From assembly GCF_016802725.1 (NCBI RefSeq), contig NC_052671.1, positions 8,537,501 through 8,601,500 on the forward strand: a DNA stretch of 64,000 nucleotides. The letters are read 5' to 3'. The DNA comes from Solenopsis invicta. Its lineage: Eukaryota; Arthropoda; Insecta; Hymenoptera; Formicidae. Each line of letters begins with the position of its first letter. Positions within the stretch are counted from its first letter, which is position 1. The position numbers and the translations under genes were made by a program. This document shows positions 36,306 through 49,083 of this stretch, in pieces. Under the pieces are notes generated by a model. The model did no database searches and was not told where the DNA came from. It saw only the letters and a list, made by a program, of their open reading frames with translations.

Positions 36306-39300
36306 TCACAGTCTTAATAACGCCGCCATCTTTTTCTCCATGAGCACCGAGGCGTCGGAACCTCTTTGGATCATCGTGTCGCAAAATATTCTCTTCGCGC
36401 AGGGCGTATTCGTCCAATCGCCCGGTATGTGAGCGACTTCCGCCACTTCCGCGTTCTCCAGATTCTGCAACGCGTCCAGAAGCTCCTGATCACTTTCGAC
36501 GCTTCGCTTTCGTCTCTCGTTTATCGTTTCCTTCTCGAGATTACTTCTGAGAACTTGCGATGTGTCCAACACGAAAAAAGCATCGTCGACTCCCTGATTT
36601 CTTCTTTGTTGTTCATTATTTTCGTTTATCGAAGCTGTATCCCGTGAACTATCATCGATCATCGCGATATTTTTCAATACATTCTGATTCGACGTATCCA
36701 CTTGAAGATTTTCTGACGGGATCTTCGAGCTATCTTCGACAATTAGAACAGCATTTTCACTCAAGTGTTTCTTCTTCGGAATCAAGAATTCGGTGATGTC
36801 GATGCGATCTGAACCAGCGGGCAAATCGATTTCCACGATCTCGCTGATGGAATCGGCTCCTTTCCTCTGAAAGCGCTTCCTGCGGACCAAATTTTTCATG
36901 TCGACGTTCGTCTTGAAGATGTCCAAATAGTCAAGACTTCTTCTTCTACGTCTGTTGGTCGCCATATAATCAGCTTCGTCCACCAACTGTTTACTTTCTC
37001 GATTCTCAATCCTCTCGGCGTTTCGCTTGTCCTCCTCTAGAATCAAGAAGACTCCGTCGCTTTCTGTTGAGTCCGTACCCTGGTTTTCCACTTTATCGTT
37101 CTGAGGAACGTTTTGCAGAATGTACAGGGTTTGCGGCGTCGCTTCGTTCGATCTTGGATTCTCGTTCTCGAGCGTTTCTAGGTACGCTCCGGCTTCCAAG
37201 GCACGCTTGTGCTCCAGATCGTCGTCGTCCACGTTCGATCGTTTGAGAACGTCGACGTCGAGATATCGACCGACCGCTACAGCGCCTATGCCAAGCGCGG
37301 CGCCAGATGCGACAAGACCTAGAGCTGGTATCAGGATACTACCTGATGATACCGTGTCGATCTTGTCCTGAGCCTCCTTACCCTTGGACAGACCGAGATT
37401 CTGCGAAATCTTATGAGTAGCCTCCACCAAAGGATCGATTACCGGCCTAGTGAACTGCGAAACCTTCTCGACTCCGGTGGAGAATTGATTCTTCAGATTT
37501 TCGGAGATTTTCACCCAGAAGGGTGGCTCATATGGTCGTTTCAAACCATAGAAATGCTGATTCGGATAATAGTTCTTCGTGGTGTAGCTGTCCACGATGT
37601 TCTTATTGTTCAGCACGTACTTCTTCTTGTGACGCTGCTCGGTGAACGAGTGTTGGCTCTCCGGAAAATTGTCCGGTCGGCGTTTCTCGTTCTTCAAGAT
37701 CTTGGCCGGTTGCACGCCCAGCTCTGGATGGGCGTACTGGAGAACCGGCGCGCGGGCACCGGCCTTCAGCGCCACCGGCGCAATAGTCTGACTCTCGGGG
37801 GTGTAACGTTGAGAAATTGGATAGCTCGCGATGCTGTCCGGGTGCAGCATCCTCTTGTGAATACTCGCGCGATAATGATCGTTGCGTGGCTCATAGACCT
37901 CGGCTTTCAAGGCATCGTTCTTGTAATTCCTTGGGTCCCACTCGAAGTATATGTTGCGGGCTTCTTCGTCATAATTGCGACCATACCTGAAGGGAGTAAT
38001 ACGAAATCAGAAATTTGTAACAAGTTTGAGATAGCTCATGATCTGTATAATTAATAAATAGCTAAATTGATTTGTATGATTATTAAATTTTATCAGCATC
38101 TATATTTATTTAGATACGATAAGTAATTTTAATTGGCAAGTCTTTGTTCAATTTTCTAGTGACTAGTATTGCATACGTTCACTTTCCACGCGTTATTTTT
38201 AAGAGTGTATCAGTAAATTTTATTTCAATTTATTTATATAAATTTACAAAGACAATTGTATCTATTGGCACAAATTGTTTTATAGCTTATAAGATTAAAA
38301 AACGTTTAAAAATCAAGCACGAGAATGGTATGCGTTGATATAAGATTGGTCGCGCAGGAGATATAAATAAAACAATAAAAGTAAGCAATCGATTTGAAAT
38401 CGAATCATCGATGATTTAAAATTCTCAAACTATTCAAATTCGAATTATTTGCATACTTCTAATATTAATCATTGTAATATTTCTTATTATAAAAAAAGAT
38501 TAGACATAAAAAAAATAAAATAAAATATAAGAATATCGATATATTTTTCACTTACAAGATATTTTTGAGTAAAATCAGATAGAAATTTATTTAATAACAG
38601 TAAGATGCAGCTTGCACAGAATTAAGCAGTTAAAGGTTTTTATGTATAAGCATTCTTAAAATTTCTTTGATGCTTAAGTAATACTCGACTGATTTGTTAT
38701 AAATCATATTTTACCTTACCTTCGATTAACATCCTTAAAGAACTTCTCAAACTTCTGCCTCTTCTCCGCGGTATCGTCGAAAGCCTCAGCAGCAGAATTT
38801 GGGGCATTCGTCAGGGAGCTCTCGGGAGTAATCAACTTATTATTGATAACTCGAGCGTTTCGCCAAGTCTGCACTTTGTCGTCAGGCTCGTCAGGCACTC
38901 TCGTACCGTGAATTATTGGCGTACCATCAATGTCTAGTGACATGGGCGATCTCTTCGGTGTAGTCTTTACATTGATTTCCGATCGTACAATCACCTCCGG
39001 AGGCACGGCTTTACCATCTCGATTTTTCAATAGATTGGCACCAATATTCGTCCTCGTGGACGTTATATGAGGTATATACATATAATGAAACATGCCATCG
39101 TTCGCAACATTTTGATCGTCGAGCTCGAAATTCCTCTGAGTTCGGTCCTGGACGTTCTTGGCGAATAAGATACCGCTGCCGAATTTAGTCTCACCCAACT
39201 TATCATAATTTTCCCTCTCCTCGACGGTACTCTGTAAATTCGTCTGCAACGGTTTCCAATTGCGATACTCCTCCTCCTCTTCCTTCTCCTTCTCTTCCTT

Positions 39301-40958
39301 CGGTTCCTCCCGTTTCAAAGCCCTTCCGTCTGCATCCAATGGCGTCCAACTCCCGTAATCGATTACACTGATAGGTTGACTTCTCTCAGATGCCGATATC
39401 TTATCGGTTTGATTGACCTTCAACTTTTCATTCTTCGATTCCGAAGCTTTGAAGACCATCGCCCTGATCTGTTCTACTTGGGCCTCCTCGATTCTTCGAA
39501 CTTCATCCTTCCTTTTAGCTTCGTCTGTCTTATCATTGAGCATCGATTTATTCTGCGCATTTACCGAGAAGTTTCCTTTATTTTCTACGGTAACGTTCGA
39601 TTCTTCTTGAGCAGGTTTTGGTGAAAGCTTCGAGTCGTTGGCGTACGATGATTTGTCACGTCGTTTGACGATTAATGTAGCCATGCTGCCTTCACTCGTT
39701 CGCACTTTCAGCTCTTCCGTCTCACCCGGAAGACTTCGAGAGACCTTCAACATCGTCCTGGTATAACTTGGCTTAGGTAACTCGCTATGACATGTGCCAA
39801 GTGCCAAAGCCACGAAGAACAGAAGAAATGCAATCTAAAATTAAATTAAATTGCATAGCATAAGTTTTGTCATAATTCTTGAATATAATTCGTATTTGTT
39901 AAATTATATTTTTTATAAGATGTAGTATTTACTGTTGAATTGGTTATTTAACGTTAACAATGTCTAATGATTACAGTATTATCTAAACTTTTTTTTTCAA
40001 TACTCATGATGTAATGTGAAATTTAAAAGAAACATGATTGAGAAATGTTACTTTGGAATTTAGTGCTTGGAATAGTGATTCAATAGTTTGGACAATTCAA
40101 ATCTGAAGGATAAACGTCAAATAATTTCAACTTCTCGAACTGTTGAAACTCACTTCGGATCTGAAAGTTCGAAATTATAATTCAAACTTAAATTTTCGAA
40201 ATATTAGTGTGTAAAAGAAAATTCGTGCACAGTAAAAAATAAAATATAAAAAAAGGTTCACTCTAAATTTTATGTTAAAATAACTCAAAAGTTAAGTTAA
40301 AACAATTTTTATTTTAAGTTATTTTAACTTAACTTTTGAGTTATTTTAACATAAAATTTAGAGTGGACCTTTTTTACATTTTACTTTTTACTGTGAAAAA
40401 CTCTTTTATTTCCAACGCATACTACGTTTCCAATTTTCTTTGCCGTCCAAACTGTCCAAATTTCAACCGAAACAAATCTTTATTGACATTACTTACGTAA
40501 GTCCGAACTGTCCGAAACATTCGAACTAAATGTTCATTTTTTTCTTACTTCGAACTATTCGAATAGATCAAACATACATTGCTTGATGAATCTTTTGTCT
40601 GAACTTTACTTTAGAGCTATGCAAAGTTGCTCAATTACACGAGCAACTTTGCATTGTTCGTTCATTCGAGTTTACGATCGGCTTGGATTGTTTGATAATT
40701 TCCATCGGTGCAATGGGGTAATGCGACGGTTTGTCAGAGATACCGCGCACCATAATGCTTGCGCGAGCGTATGCATTTGATGTTGCGTACATGCACGATT
40801 GCGCTTCGACAATTGAAGAACAAACGGAGACGACCGGAATGCGAAATGAGATTTAAAAAGGTTTTCGAAAGTCGGCCTTACGGGTCCCTGGAAATCTGCG
40901 CGCGATACACAAATAAATACGCCGGCAAATATTTAGCTGCGTGGTTCGCAAGTCGAGG

Positions 40959-40992
<34 letters not shown>

Positions 40993-43745
40993 GTCAGCGC
41001 ATCGTCGATTTATTCGTAACGGATGAATCGGTCGAATCATCATCGGTGCGGCAACGCTCCAGCGGTTCGGCGACGAGAGAAATTTAATAGCCCGCTGAAA
41101 TTGCCGGCATTCTTTCCCGGCATTAGAAAATAGCAATGTAGTAACCGAGCGGCGGGTTACTTTCTATTATCAAACGTGACGATTATCCCTGATTGGAATT
41201 ACGCGCAGCTGACAATCCTCGCGCGATCGCGCCATAAATCTGCAGCTGACTCATCGCGTGAATTATAAAATATCATCTCGACGTACCGAAACTAGGTGAC
41301 AGAAGCGTAACGGAAGAAATGCAAATATGTATTATAGATCATAAAATTGATAGCGGCGATCATCTTCTCGAATCAATGGTTGCCCCGGTACATTCATTAA
41401 TTAATAAATTTGCTCGATTAGCATCCCGTATCCTCCATAAAAGAAAATGATCATTTGGAGTGCAACCTTTAGAGATCACTCAAAGTCCTTAATAAGAAAA
41501 CCTCCGAACATCCGGCCGGTTGAAGTGCGCGCACTTGAAGTTCGACGTTGTGTGTTACACGGCGGAAAAAAAAATACTTTCTAATCGCGTACGCGCAAAA
41601 AGCGGATAAAATGAAATAAAATCGTGAAAGGTGGCTCTGGACCGAGCGTGCTCCGACGGCAAGTGAAATGGAACGACATGCTTTCCCCGTGCACGTTTTG
41701 CGCGAAACACGCGTGCGTGAACTCGTCTACGGCCGGTGCGTGTCGTACCTATACATATACGTCAACAGGGAGTACTTACGCGAGACGATCCACTTTTTCC
41801 ATTCCGATGACTTTCGATAGACGACTGTTGGTTATTGATATCTCATATTGATATAGCCGATAGAGCATTCGTCGTAATCGTATTAATTTCAATAGTGACT
41901 GTTCATTCATTCATTCGTCTCGTTTACGTAAAGATTAGAATTTAATTGATTGGAATTGTCCTTTTGAAAGCACTCCAAGAACAAAAATGCAATTCTGTAA
42001 TTGCACGTTTGAAATAATTTAAAATCTTGCCTGAGCGTAAATCGAAATCCAACTAGTAATTATATTTCGTCGAGCCTAGGAAATTTTGGCAAAAATAATT
42101 AAAACACTCGGAATTATCTCTTTAGTTATTAACCGTCCAATTTGAACACTACAAAACAAACAAATAACGTTTTGAACCAAACAGTTGTAAAATCGTTCTG
42201 GAATGTTGGAAGAGTGTACCAGAATTTTTTAGATTCTCTAAAGCCCAAAAACCCATTCAAAAAAACTATCAGGTACCAGTGACACGATTGGACTAGAAAA
42301 CCAGCGAAAAAATCGTTGGAGAGTTAAGAGTGTCTCTTCAACTTACTAAATTACATTAAATTTGATATATTTTTACGCTTTCCCATCTGAACGTTGATCT
42401 TTTTATTTAAATTTAATCTTGAACAAAGTTTAAAGTACTTAATAAGTAACTAATTATTATTTATTTATTTCCGAACGGAAATAGTTGTGTATATATTTTT
42501 CTATTTTTCTATTTTTCTTTTGAAGAACCGAAATTTCACTGTGCGAGACGCGAAAGAGATCCCGGTCAGTTAAAGCGAAATACGCGGAGTAACAATATGC
42601 ATGGCACACTGATGCATGTCACTCGTGGTTTCCGCTCCAGAAAGTCCAGGGGTCGACATTAATTGCATGGCAATTAAGCCTAGATCTAGTTTTTGTTCCG
42701 ATGACCGTCGCGCTCGTTCGCCTGGAAACCTCCTACGCTCCACCGTCTATATCGACGATCGTGAAAAGATCGGATTTCGTCACGCGTCTCGATCGATTAA
42801 GCACGGGCACGCGTGAGATGATCGAGATTTAACCTGCGATCAATCGTGCGGTATCGTTTACGGTTCGTTATTGCGCCGATCGTGAGCAGAGATAACCGCG
42901 CGTATACGTTTACGTAACTAACGGAAGCGATGGACTATCCGCACTTTTTTACGAATTAATTAATCATGCGGTCTTATTAGTGTCTCATTTATAAGAGTTT
43001 CAGCAGGTGAGATCATTAATGTACCGTAGATGCCGCGTAAAAGGTGTAAAATCCCATTCAATGGGAGTCTCAACGGGTGAGATCATTAACGTTCTGCAGA
43101 TATCGCGCGTGAAAGGGGTAATAAAAGCGCACTTGGTTGTCAAAGCAATAAAGAAATGCTTCTTTCAGCTTAAAGAAACAATTTTTCTAATAATCGCTTA
43201 CATTGTAAATCAATTAACTGCTTAACTCGGAGTATTTCACTATTGACTGACTCTTTCGCGAGAGACTCTTCGCCGAACCAATAATTAAGAGCTTCTGTAT
43301 TAAAAAATAAAAAGGAACATTTTTTTCCCTCACACAGTTTCTTTTTCTCCTCCACATTGAGGAAAAGAAAGTTGTTGGTTCGACTAAATTTTTCAACTTG
43401 ATTGAATTTCTTCGGTTCAAGTATTCATGTATTTAAGTTAAACACGTATGTAGGTAAGTTAAATAATAAATCCTTAGACTGAAGTTTAAATAATTTGTGT
43501 ATTCAAGTAAAATATTGAGTCAAATACATAAATACTTGAAACCAAAGAGATTTAATCCAATTGAAAAATTTAATCAAGTTAACAATTTATTTCTCAATTC
43601 AGTTTTTTTCCCCCGCGTTTAACAACGCGGATGTGATAGAAAAAACTTTCTACCAAAATCACGTCATCCTAAACTCCGAGATGCGTCACACACGTGAGAA
43701 AAAGAAAGAAAAAATGTTTACCTGGTATCTTCTTATCGTCGCCAT
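36306..43745 (-). CDS. Gene 1: large secreted/membrane protein with CX5C module
   Basis: Exons are 43,722-43,745 (MATRAVF-unrelated start, reads MATIRRYQ), 38,720-39,834 and 36,310-37,986, joined in phases 0 and 2 by good splice sites. The ATG has context AAACATGG. MATIRRYQ plus IAFLLFFVALALGTCHSE makes a clear signal peptide across the first junction. About 939 residues if the frame stops at TGA 36,306. A strong GTGAGT donor overlaps that stop, so another exon may follow. The protein is polar and charged, with N-glycosylation sequons near the N-terminus and a Glu/Lys tract. A hydrophobic segment lies at about 596-622 (ILIPALGLVASGAALGIGAV). Furin-like sites occur near 724-729 (RRRRRS), 748-751 (RRKR) and 871-874 (RRKRS). 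The end has a CX5C module (CAKRIFC, 909-915). I do not recognise an enzymatic domain. Gene 2 has the same layout. Function unknown; probably extracellular or membrane-anchored. Confidence 0.82.
40228..40395. repeat. 168-bp near-perfect palindrome in gene 1 intron
   Basis: Arms of about 75 bp run from CACAGTAAAAAATAAAAT to its inverse ATTTTACTTTTTACTGTG. They share GTTCACTCTAAATTTTATG (left arm) and TTTTGAGTTATTTTAAC, and the centre is only about 20 bp. Composition and structure fit a palindromic MITE. No coding potential. Confidence 0.9.
42998..43125. repeat. Two imperfect direct repeats of about 55 bp
   Basis: GGTGAGATCATTAA occurs at about 43,005 and 43,075, each followed by a similar stretch (CGTAGATGCCGCGTAAAAGG; GCAGATATCGCGCGTGAAAG). 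They are unlike the AT-rich surroundings and lie in the first intron of gene 1. They could be a duplicated regulatory block; role unknown. Confidence 0.55.
43385..43580. repeat. Imperfect inverted repeat, MITE-like
   Basis: The left arm CAACTTGATTGAATTTCTTC...GGTTCAAGTATTCATGTATTT is mirrored by AAATACATAAATACTTGAAACC...TTTAATCAAG at the right, with gaps. It lies just inside the first intron of gene 1. Boundaries are approximate. Confidence 0.5.
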
Positions 43746-44230
43746 GTTTCTTGAATTTCCCAGCGATCTCTGTGATAAATAAAAAGTACGAAACGGCGCG
43801 GAGGAAGATGCACGAGGTCCGCGGGGGGAAAATGAAGATACTTTCTTCAGGACTGCATGATACGCGACTGTCACCGCTTGTCGTCGTCGCGAATTAGGAA
43901 ACGTTGCGCGTATCCGCGGAGTATCTACGCTCCGGTTCCTTCGGACGAAAGCAAAGAGGAAAGAGGACGAAGGGGCGCGCTCTCTCTCTCTCTCCGGAGT
44001 GCTCCCTGGCTCCTATCGCACCTGTTGACTCCCGGAATATCTTCGCGAGACTGACGGAGTCGCTCGGCCGGCGGCTCCTCGTGCGCCCGATCAACGTATG
44101 AGCGAGACTTCTCTCCGACCTACTTCTCGCGCGCCCGCCTCCGTCTTCTTCCGTAGCGGCGTGAGACGTCCGCGCTTAACCCTTCCGGGGATAGAGGGGA
44201 GGCTGACTCTCCTCTTATCGTTCGCTATCC
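43746..44230 (-). promoter_or_regulatory. GC-richer upstream region of gene 1
   Basis: The sequence upstream of the gene 1 ATG becomes GC-rich, with many CpGs and a CT-rich run at 43,979-43,998, in contrast with AT-rich flanks. This fits a 5' UTR and promoter. No transcription start can be fixed from sequence. Confidence 0.4.
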
Positions 44231-47200
44231 AGGAGATTTAAGGGACACACTCGGAACAATTAAAATTATTGATAATATTAAATCGTTAATATATTAATTA
44301 ATCCGTCATGAATGGCGTTAATCTTTCTGGAAGGAAAATAATCCTTTTTTTTTTTAAAGTTACACATTTCATTTACAATTTATTTACAAGCTAGGGGTGA
44401 AGAAAAAGGGGGAAGCGCAACTGAAGATGTTTCTATACACGATTTAAGTATGACAAGTGTTAAATGGAAGAGAAAACTATGCCGTATTTAAAAAAAAAAA
44501 CAGTTTTTTTTTTTAGAGAGCTCTTTTTCAGAATTCTTTTAACGGTTCGTCTTTCATCCTTTTGCGTGCCAAAAATATGAGAAAAAGGACCTGTATTTAA
44601 TTTGTGTAATTTCTATGCAAATCTGAGTTCTCAATCTTCAAATGTCAAAGGTACTGTTTAGTAAAAAAGAAAAACAGTTTGTTATGTCGCGTAAACAACT
44701 TTTAGGAGAATATTATTTACATGAGTTGCCGAAAACATTTTATTATTCGAGAAGAACTCGAAGAGAGAAAGAGAAAGGGACGTGATAGTATAGAAAATAA
44801 AAGCAAATCCTTCGCGCGATACCTCCGCAAATTAAAGCACCTTTTATTTATACCGTGACGAAATTAATTCGCGGCAATAATGCGTTACTTCCGTTTGCTC
44901 CAATTACCCGGCGAAGAAGAATTTGCACATTCAGGACGACGATTGGACCACGTCATTACATCTTTATCTCCGGTTTCCTCTCCTCTTAAGTACTTTCTCA
45001 GTACTCATATGTCGCTCTTCATTTTTTGATTTTTGCACCGCTTTCGATTTGAGCTATCGGATCTGTACAGTTTCTAAACTTCCAAAATACGAGAATATCT
45101 TATATAGCAATTTTCTATAGAATTATAGGACATAGTCTTATAGATTTATAGTTTTTTTGATTTTTTAAATTTGCACATTTTTATAGATTTATCTTCTTTC
45201 TACTTAAATATAAATATTAATTAAATTAATTTAATTACAAAAATAAATAATTTTATGAAACATAAATAAAAATCTCTACAAATAATATTGCAGCATTTTA
45301 TTTTATTTTTAATGCATTAATATACGCAGATAAAGATGTTGTTGCGTTCTCCACTGGCAGTTTCTGGCAATTCATTCTTCTAAATTAATTCACGATATCT
45401 CATTTCAAAAATATTTTACACTTTTGTTTTGGCACAACACTAGAAACAAACCAGTCAAGATTTCACGGCGGTGTATTCTCAATGGTCACATTTGCATTGA
45501 CTTATCTCGCTTTGCGTGCAGTTCTGGACGTTTCTTCTGTTTAATGCATGATCAAGTGCATTTAGTAATTTTTGTTAAATTAAAAAGAAAATGATGTTGT
45601 AAGCTTGAACAATTTTCTTGTTATTACAGATTATTACAAAATGCATAATTACAAATATTTTGGAGATATCGCATTGTTCTTTGTTGCATTGTTCTTCTAC
45701 TTACGGATAAAATAAATCATGTCAAACATAATTGTTCTTTTCCGTCGCGTTTAAAATGACTCATCAGGAAAGTCGCACAGTGCAGTAGTTATTGCGCGTT
45801 TTCATAGACATTTCGAAGTACCATTGTTCCGCCATCGTGCGCGGTCTCTCTCTTTCTCTCTCTCTTTCTTTTTCTCTCTCCCGTGCAAGCGAGTTTTAAT
45901 TATCGGGTACAGATTCTTATCTCTGGGATTCCAGAGACGCGCGAAACTTCGTCGACGGCAGCCGGTTTAATTTTCAAGTTCACGAACGAAGGGGCCGAGA
46001 CGAACCGGAAGAGGCGTTCTTCGTGAGAGGCCGCCAGCGAGTTCAGAGACCCGCCAGTGAAAGTCGATCGGTTAAATGACGACGACGATGCACACCTGTG
46101 TAACGTCCTATTCTGGCCGCGGGCCGCGAATACCACGTGTTCACTCTCCGACGAAATCTCTTTGATCTCTTTTGCCTCGCTTAAATCGATAATCAATTCC
46201 TCCTATCCGCAGCACTTGAAGCACCTTCGGAGTAGTACGGAAGTATATAACCGAGATATTAATAGTGTTAATAATTTTTTATTGTCGCAGTATGCTATCC
46301 CTTTCTATCTTCTTATTTCTTCAAATGATTTTTTTCAATACAAATTCTATTTCTACACTTTCAACGATTACGGACGAAGTATATAACATGGAACAACTAT
46401 TAAAATCGAATTTTAGAATAATTTGCATTTATAAATATTAAGCATGTTGAGATATATACAGTTATTTCGAGAAAGTAATCTTTATAGAGTCAAGAAATGT
46501 AAAGGTGCAAACACATTTCAAAGAATCTACTTTCACTTTTTTACTCAGATTCTGTAACTGAGAACAGGAAAAGAAAATATTTGATTCATCATTTGTATAC
46601 ATTTAATTATGTATTTTGTATTCAATTATTCGAGATCAAGTTACTTTCAATAATTAATTAGCTTACGAAAATAATAATGCATGTATTATTCGTTTTCCTG
46701 GTTTATGATAAATTTTAATATTTAAGAAAGGATAACACTAATATATAAATTATGTCATATATTTCTGATGTGATATATCGATAAATTTTTTTACATATAT
46801 TGTGAATTTTTATTTCAATATTATAATATAAAATTTATTTAAATATTATTATGTTTTATTATAATAAGTATAGGATAATAAGTATATGAAATAAAAAAGT
46901 AAAGAACAAGAAAAAGGTAATATTAAAAAAATAAGAAAAAATAATATTGTAATAAAAAATATAAAAAATAAGGGAAACAAAATAAAAAAGATTGTGATTA
47001 AAAAAAAAGAAAAATATTTAGAATAAAAAAGACAGAAAGATTAAGTAAAAAAGAAATAAAAATTATTATTATCTTATAAATAGATCTCTTAATGAATATT
47101 TTACATTAAGTATTTAGGATGTACAATATATACATATATGTATTCAATGTGTTTAGGAATTTCAATATCGAAAATCGATAAATTTTTCAAAAGATCCGAA

Positions 47201-48841
47201 TCTTTAACTTTCTCACGATGGTTTGAATATCGCCGTCTGAGTAATATGGATCAGTAGGTAAGTGTGGCCCATAGTAACGCATAAACGCGAGAGGAGAAAG
47301 AGAGAAATTGCAGTTCTCTTGAATACAGCACGTGACTAATACAGTGTATTATAGCAGTTTGTATTTATCGCAGTTGAACAAATTGCTCGTGAATTAAATC
47401 CCTCTCCATCGCCTATAGTCTTCGTGCTATCTTTTATTTCATTTTTTCTCTGGAAATTATAATCACGAATACGTGATTTAGTACGCATCTACGTACCTCG
47501 GTTTCTATAAAACACATTTAAACGAACAGATGTGGAAACGGATATATTCATCAAAGATGAAGATCAGAGAAGATTTATACACACATTTACTGATAATTCT
47601 TGTCGAACTACAAATTAGTGTGACGTGATTTATATGTTTGTTTCAATGTCATTGTTTTATCGTCGTCCGACAGGTGGAAAGTTCATTTTAATGTGAGCGA
47701 AGAGAGAGGTCTCGGTCGTGATCCATGTAGAGATCATGTAACGAGTTTCTCTTTTTCAGCTCCGAAGGGTCAACATCCGACTTTTGGCGTGCCTTTTATG
47801 GAATCTAATATGAAACATTTTAGAGTACGAAACGACTGCCGGCTAATCCCCTTTGAAAAGTAAAGTAATCCGTGCGCGCTAACAAGTTTCAATTTGTCTT
47901 CCGTTCACTTGTAAATTAGACGTACCACTTTCGTTGTATCTTAAACGTCGATGGTTACTGGCATTCTTGATTGATACTTTTTTTTAAGAAACACAATTTC
48001 ACACTTTATAAATGCTCATTGTACAACTATTATCGAGGTAAATAACAATGCAGCAAAAAATAACAATCTAACAATATAAAAATAAGTTAAATGTATTCAT
48101 TATATGTATAAATTTGTCTGTATATATGTCTATTTTTTATGTATATCTATAAATTATCATTTTAATGTTAATCCTTCGTAGACCCGGTTTTTCACTGTTT
48201 CAGACTATCTGGGTCGCTAGTAAAAATTTCAAAGGTTTTTTCAACTTTAAAAAAATTTGAAAATATTCTGACACTAATACTCTTTTAGGAATACGATGGT
48301 ACAATTATTAGGCTTAAAACATTTTATTTTTTCTGTTCACATCCGAATTTGAAGTAGAATTCAGAAAAAAAAATTACTTGATTCAATATGATCCATTAAT
48401 CTGCAGGCAATTAAACATGATAATTATATAACGAGATAATAATAAGTATAAAAAAATTCAATTTAAAATTAATGTAATTTTTATATGACAAGGGATTATA
48501 ATAGTAACTACTAATCAATTGTTAATAAATTCTGCGATGTTTTTGTTTAGTTCAGTTATTGTAAATGACAATTTTGTAAAGCTAATGGAAGTGATCACAA
48601 AATAAGAAGCAATAATTTTGTTGAAATAATAATAAAATATATCAGCTAAAAAAATTATTTGTAAACTTTAATGTAGTTAATAAGTTATTCGACATTTATA
48701 GCTCGTCAATTAACGAAAAATCTCGGCCTAAAACGCTTGATCGTCTAAAAACGCGTCTCCGTAAATTGCATCTACGTCTTTAATAGTTTCGATACGTCAT
48801 CGAAGCGTCCAAATCGTTTGTCGCGAACAAAAAATGAATAT
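44231..48841. other. Intergenic, no gene seen
   Basis: Mostly AT-rich with a GC-richer island at about 45,890-46,180 preceded by TCTC-rich runs (45,845-45,885). Purine-rich low-complexity DNA fills 46,900-47,080. Open frames here are short, lack splice context and show no motif. Confidence 0.5.
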
Positions 48842-49083
48842 TTACAGATTATACACGACCTTAACGATAAAACGTGAGACTCTTCTTAAGGATCTTGGAT
48901 TTTGTAACGCGACACAGGTATTCTGAAGGAGTTTAAAATCCCAAAAGATTTCTTCGGCATTCGTCTTTTTACGACCGGATCGTCGATCAGAGCGTACGGA
49001 TCGTACAAATGTTTCCTTAATTTCCACCTTATTCTCGACTTTCGAGAGAAGCTCCCGCGTCCTCGAGATATCTCCCGCTGCGC
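48842..49083 (-). CDS. Candidate terminal exon, frame uncertain
   Basis: A strong acceptor (attttgctgattgcag|GCGC) opens an interval that is GC-richer than its surroundings. All three frames stay open for some distance: one ends at 48,886 (includes KHLYDPYALIDDPVVKRR), one at 48,842. The frame that would continue phase from gene 2 stops after about 18 codons. It could be the last exon of gene 2, 5.4 kb downstream of the exon at 54,510, or part of another gene. I do not recognise the peptide in any frame. Confidence 0.3.

Noticed and set aside
36366..38054. Plus-strand frames over gene 1
   Set aside because: They are shadows of the long minus-strand coding exon, which has a signal peptide, phase-matched splice sites and coherent composition.
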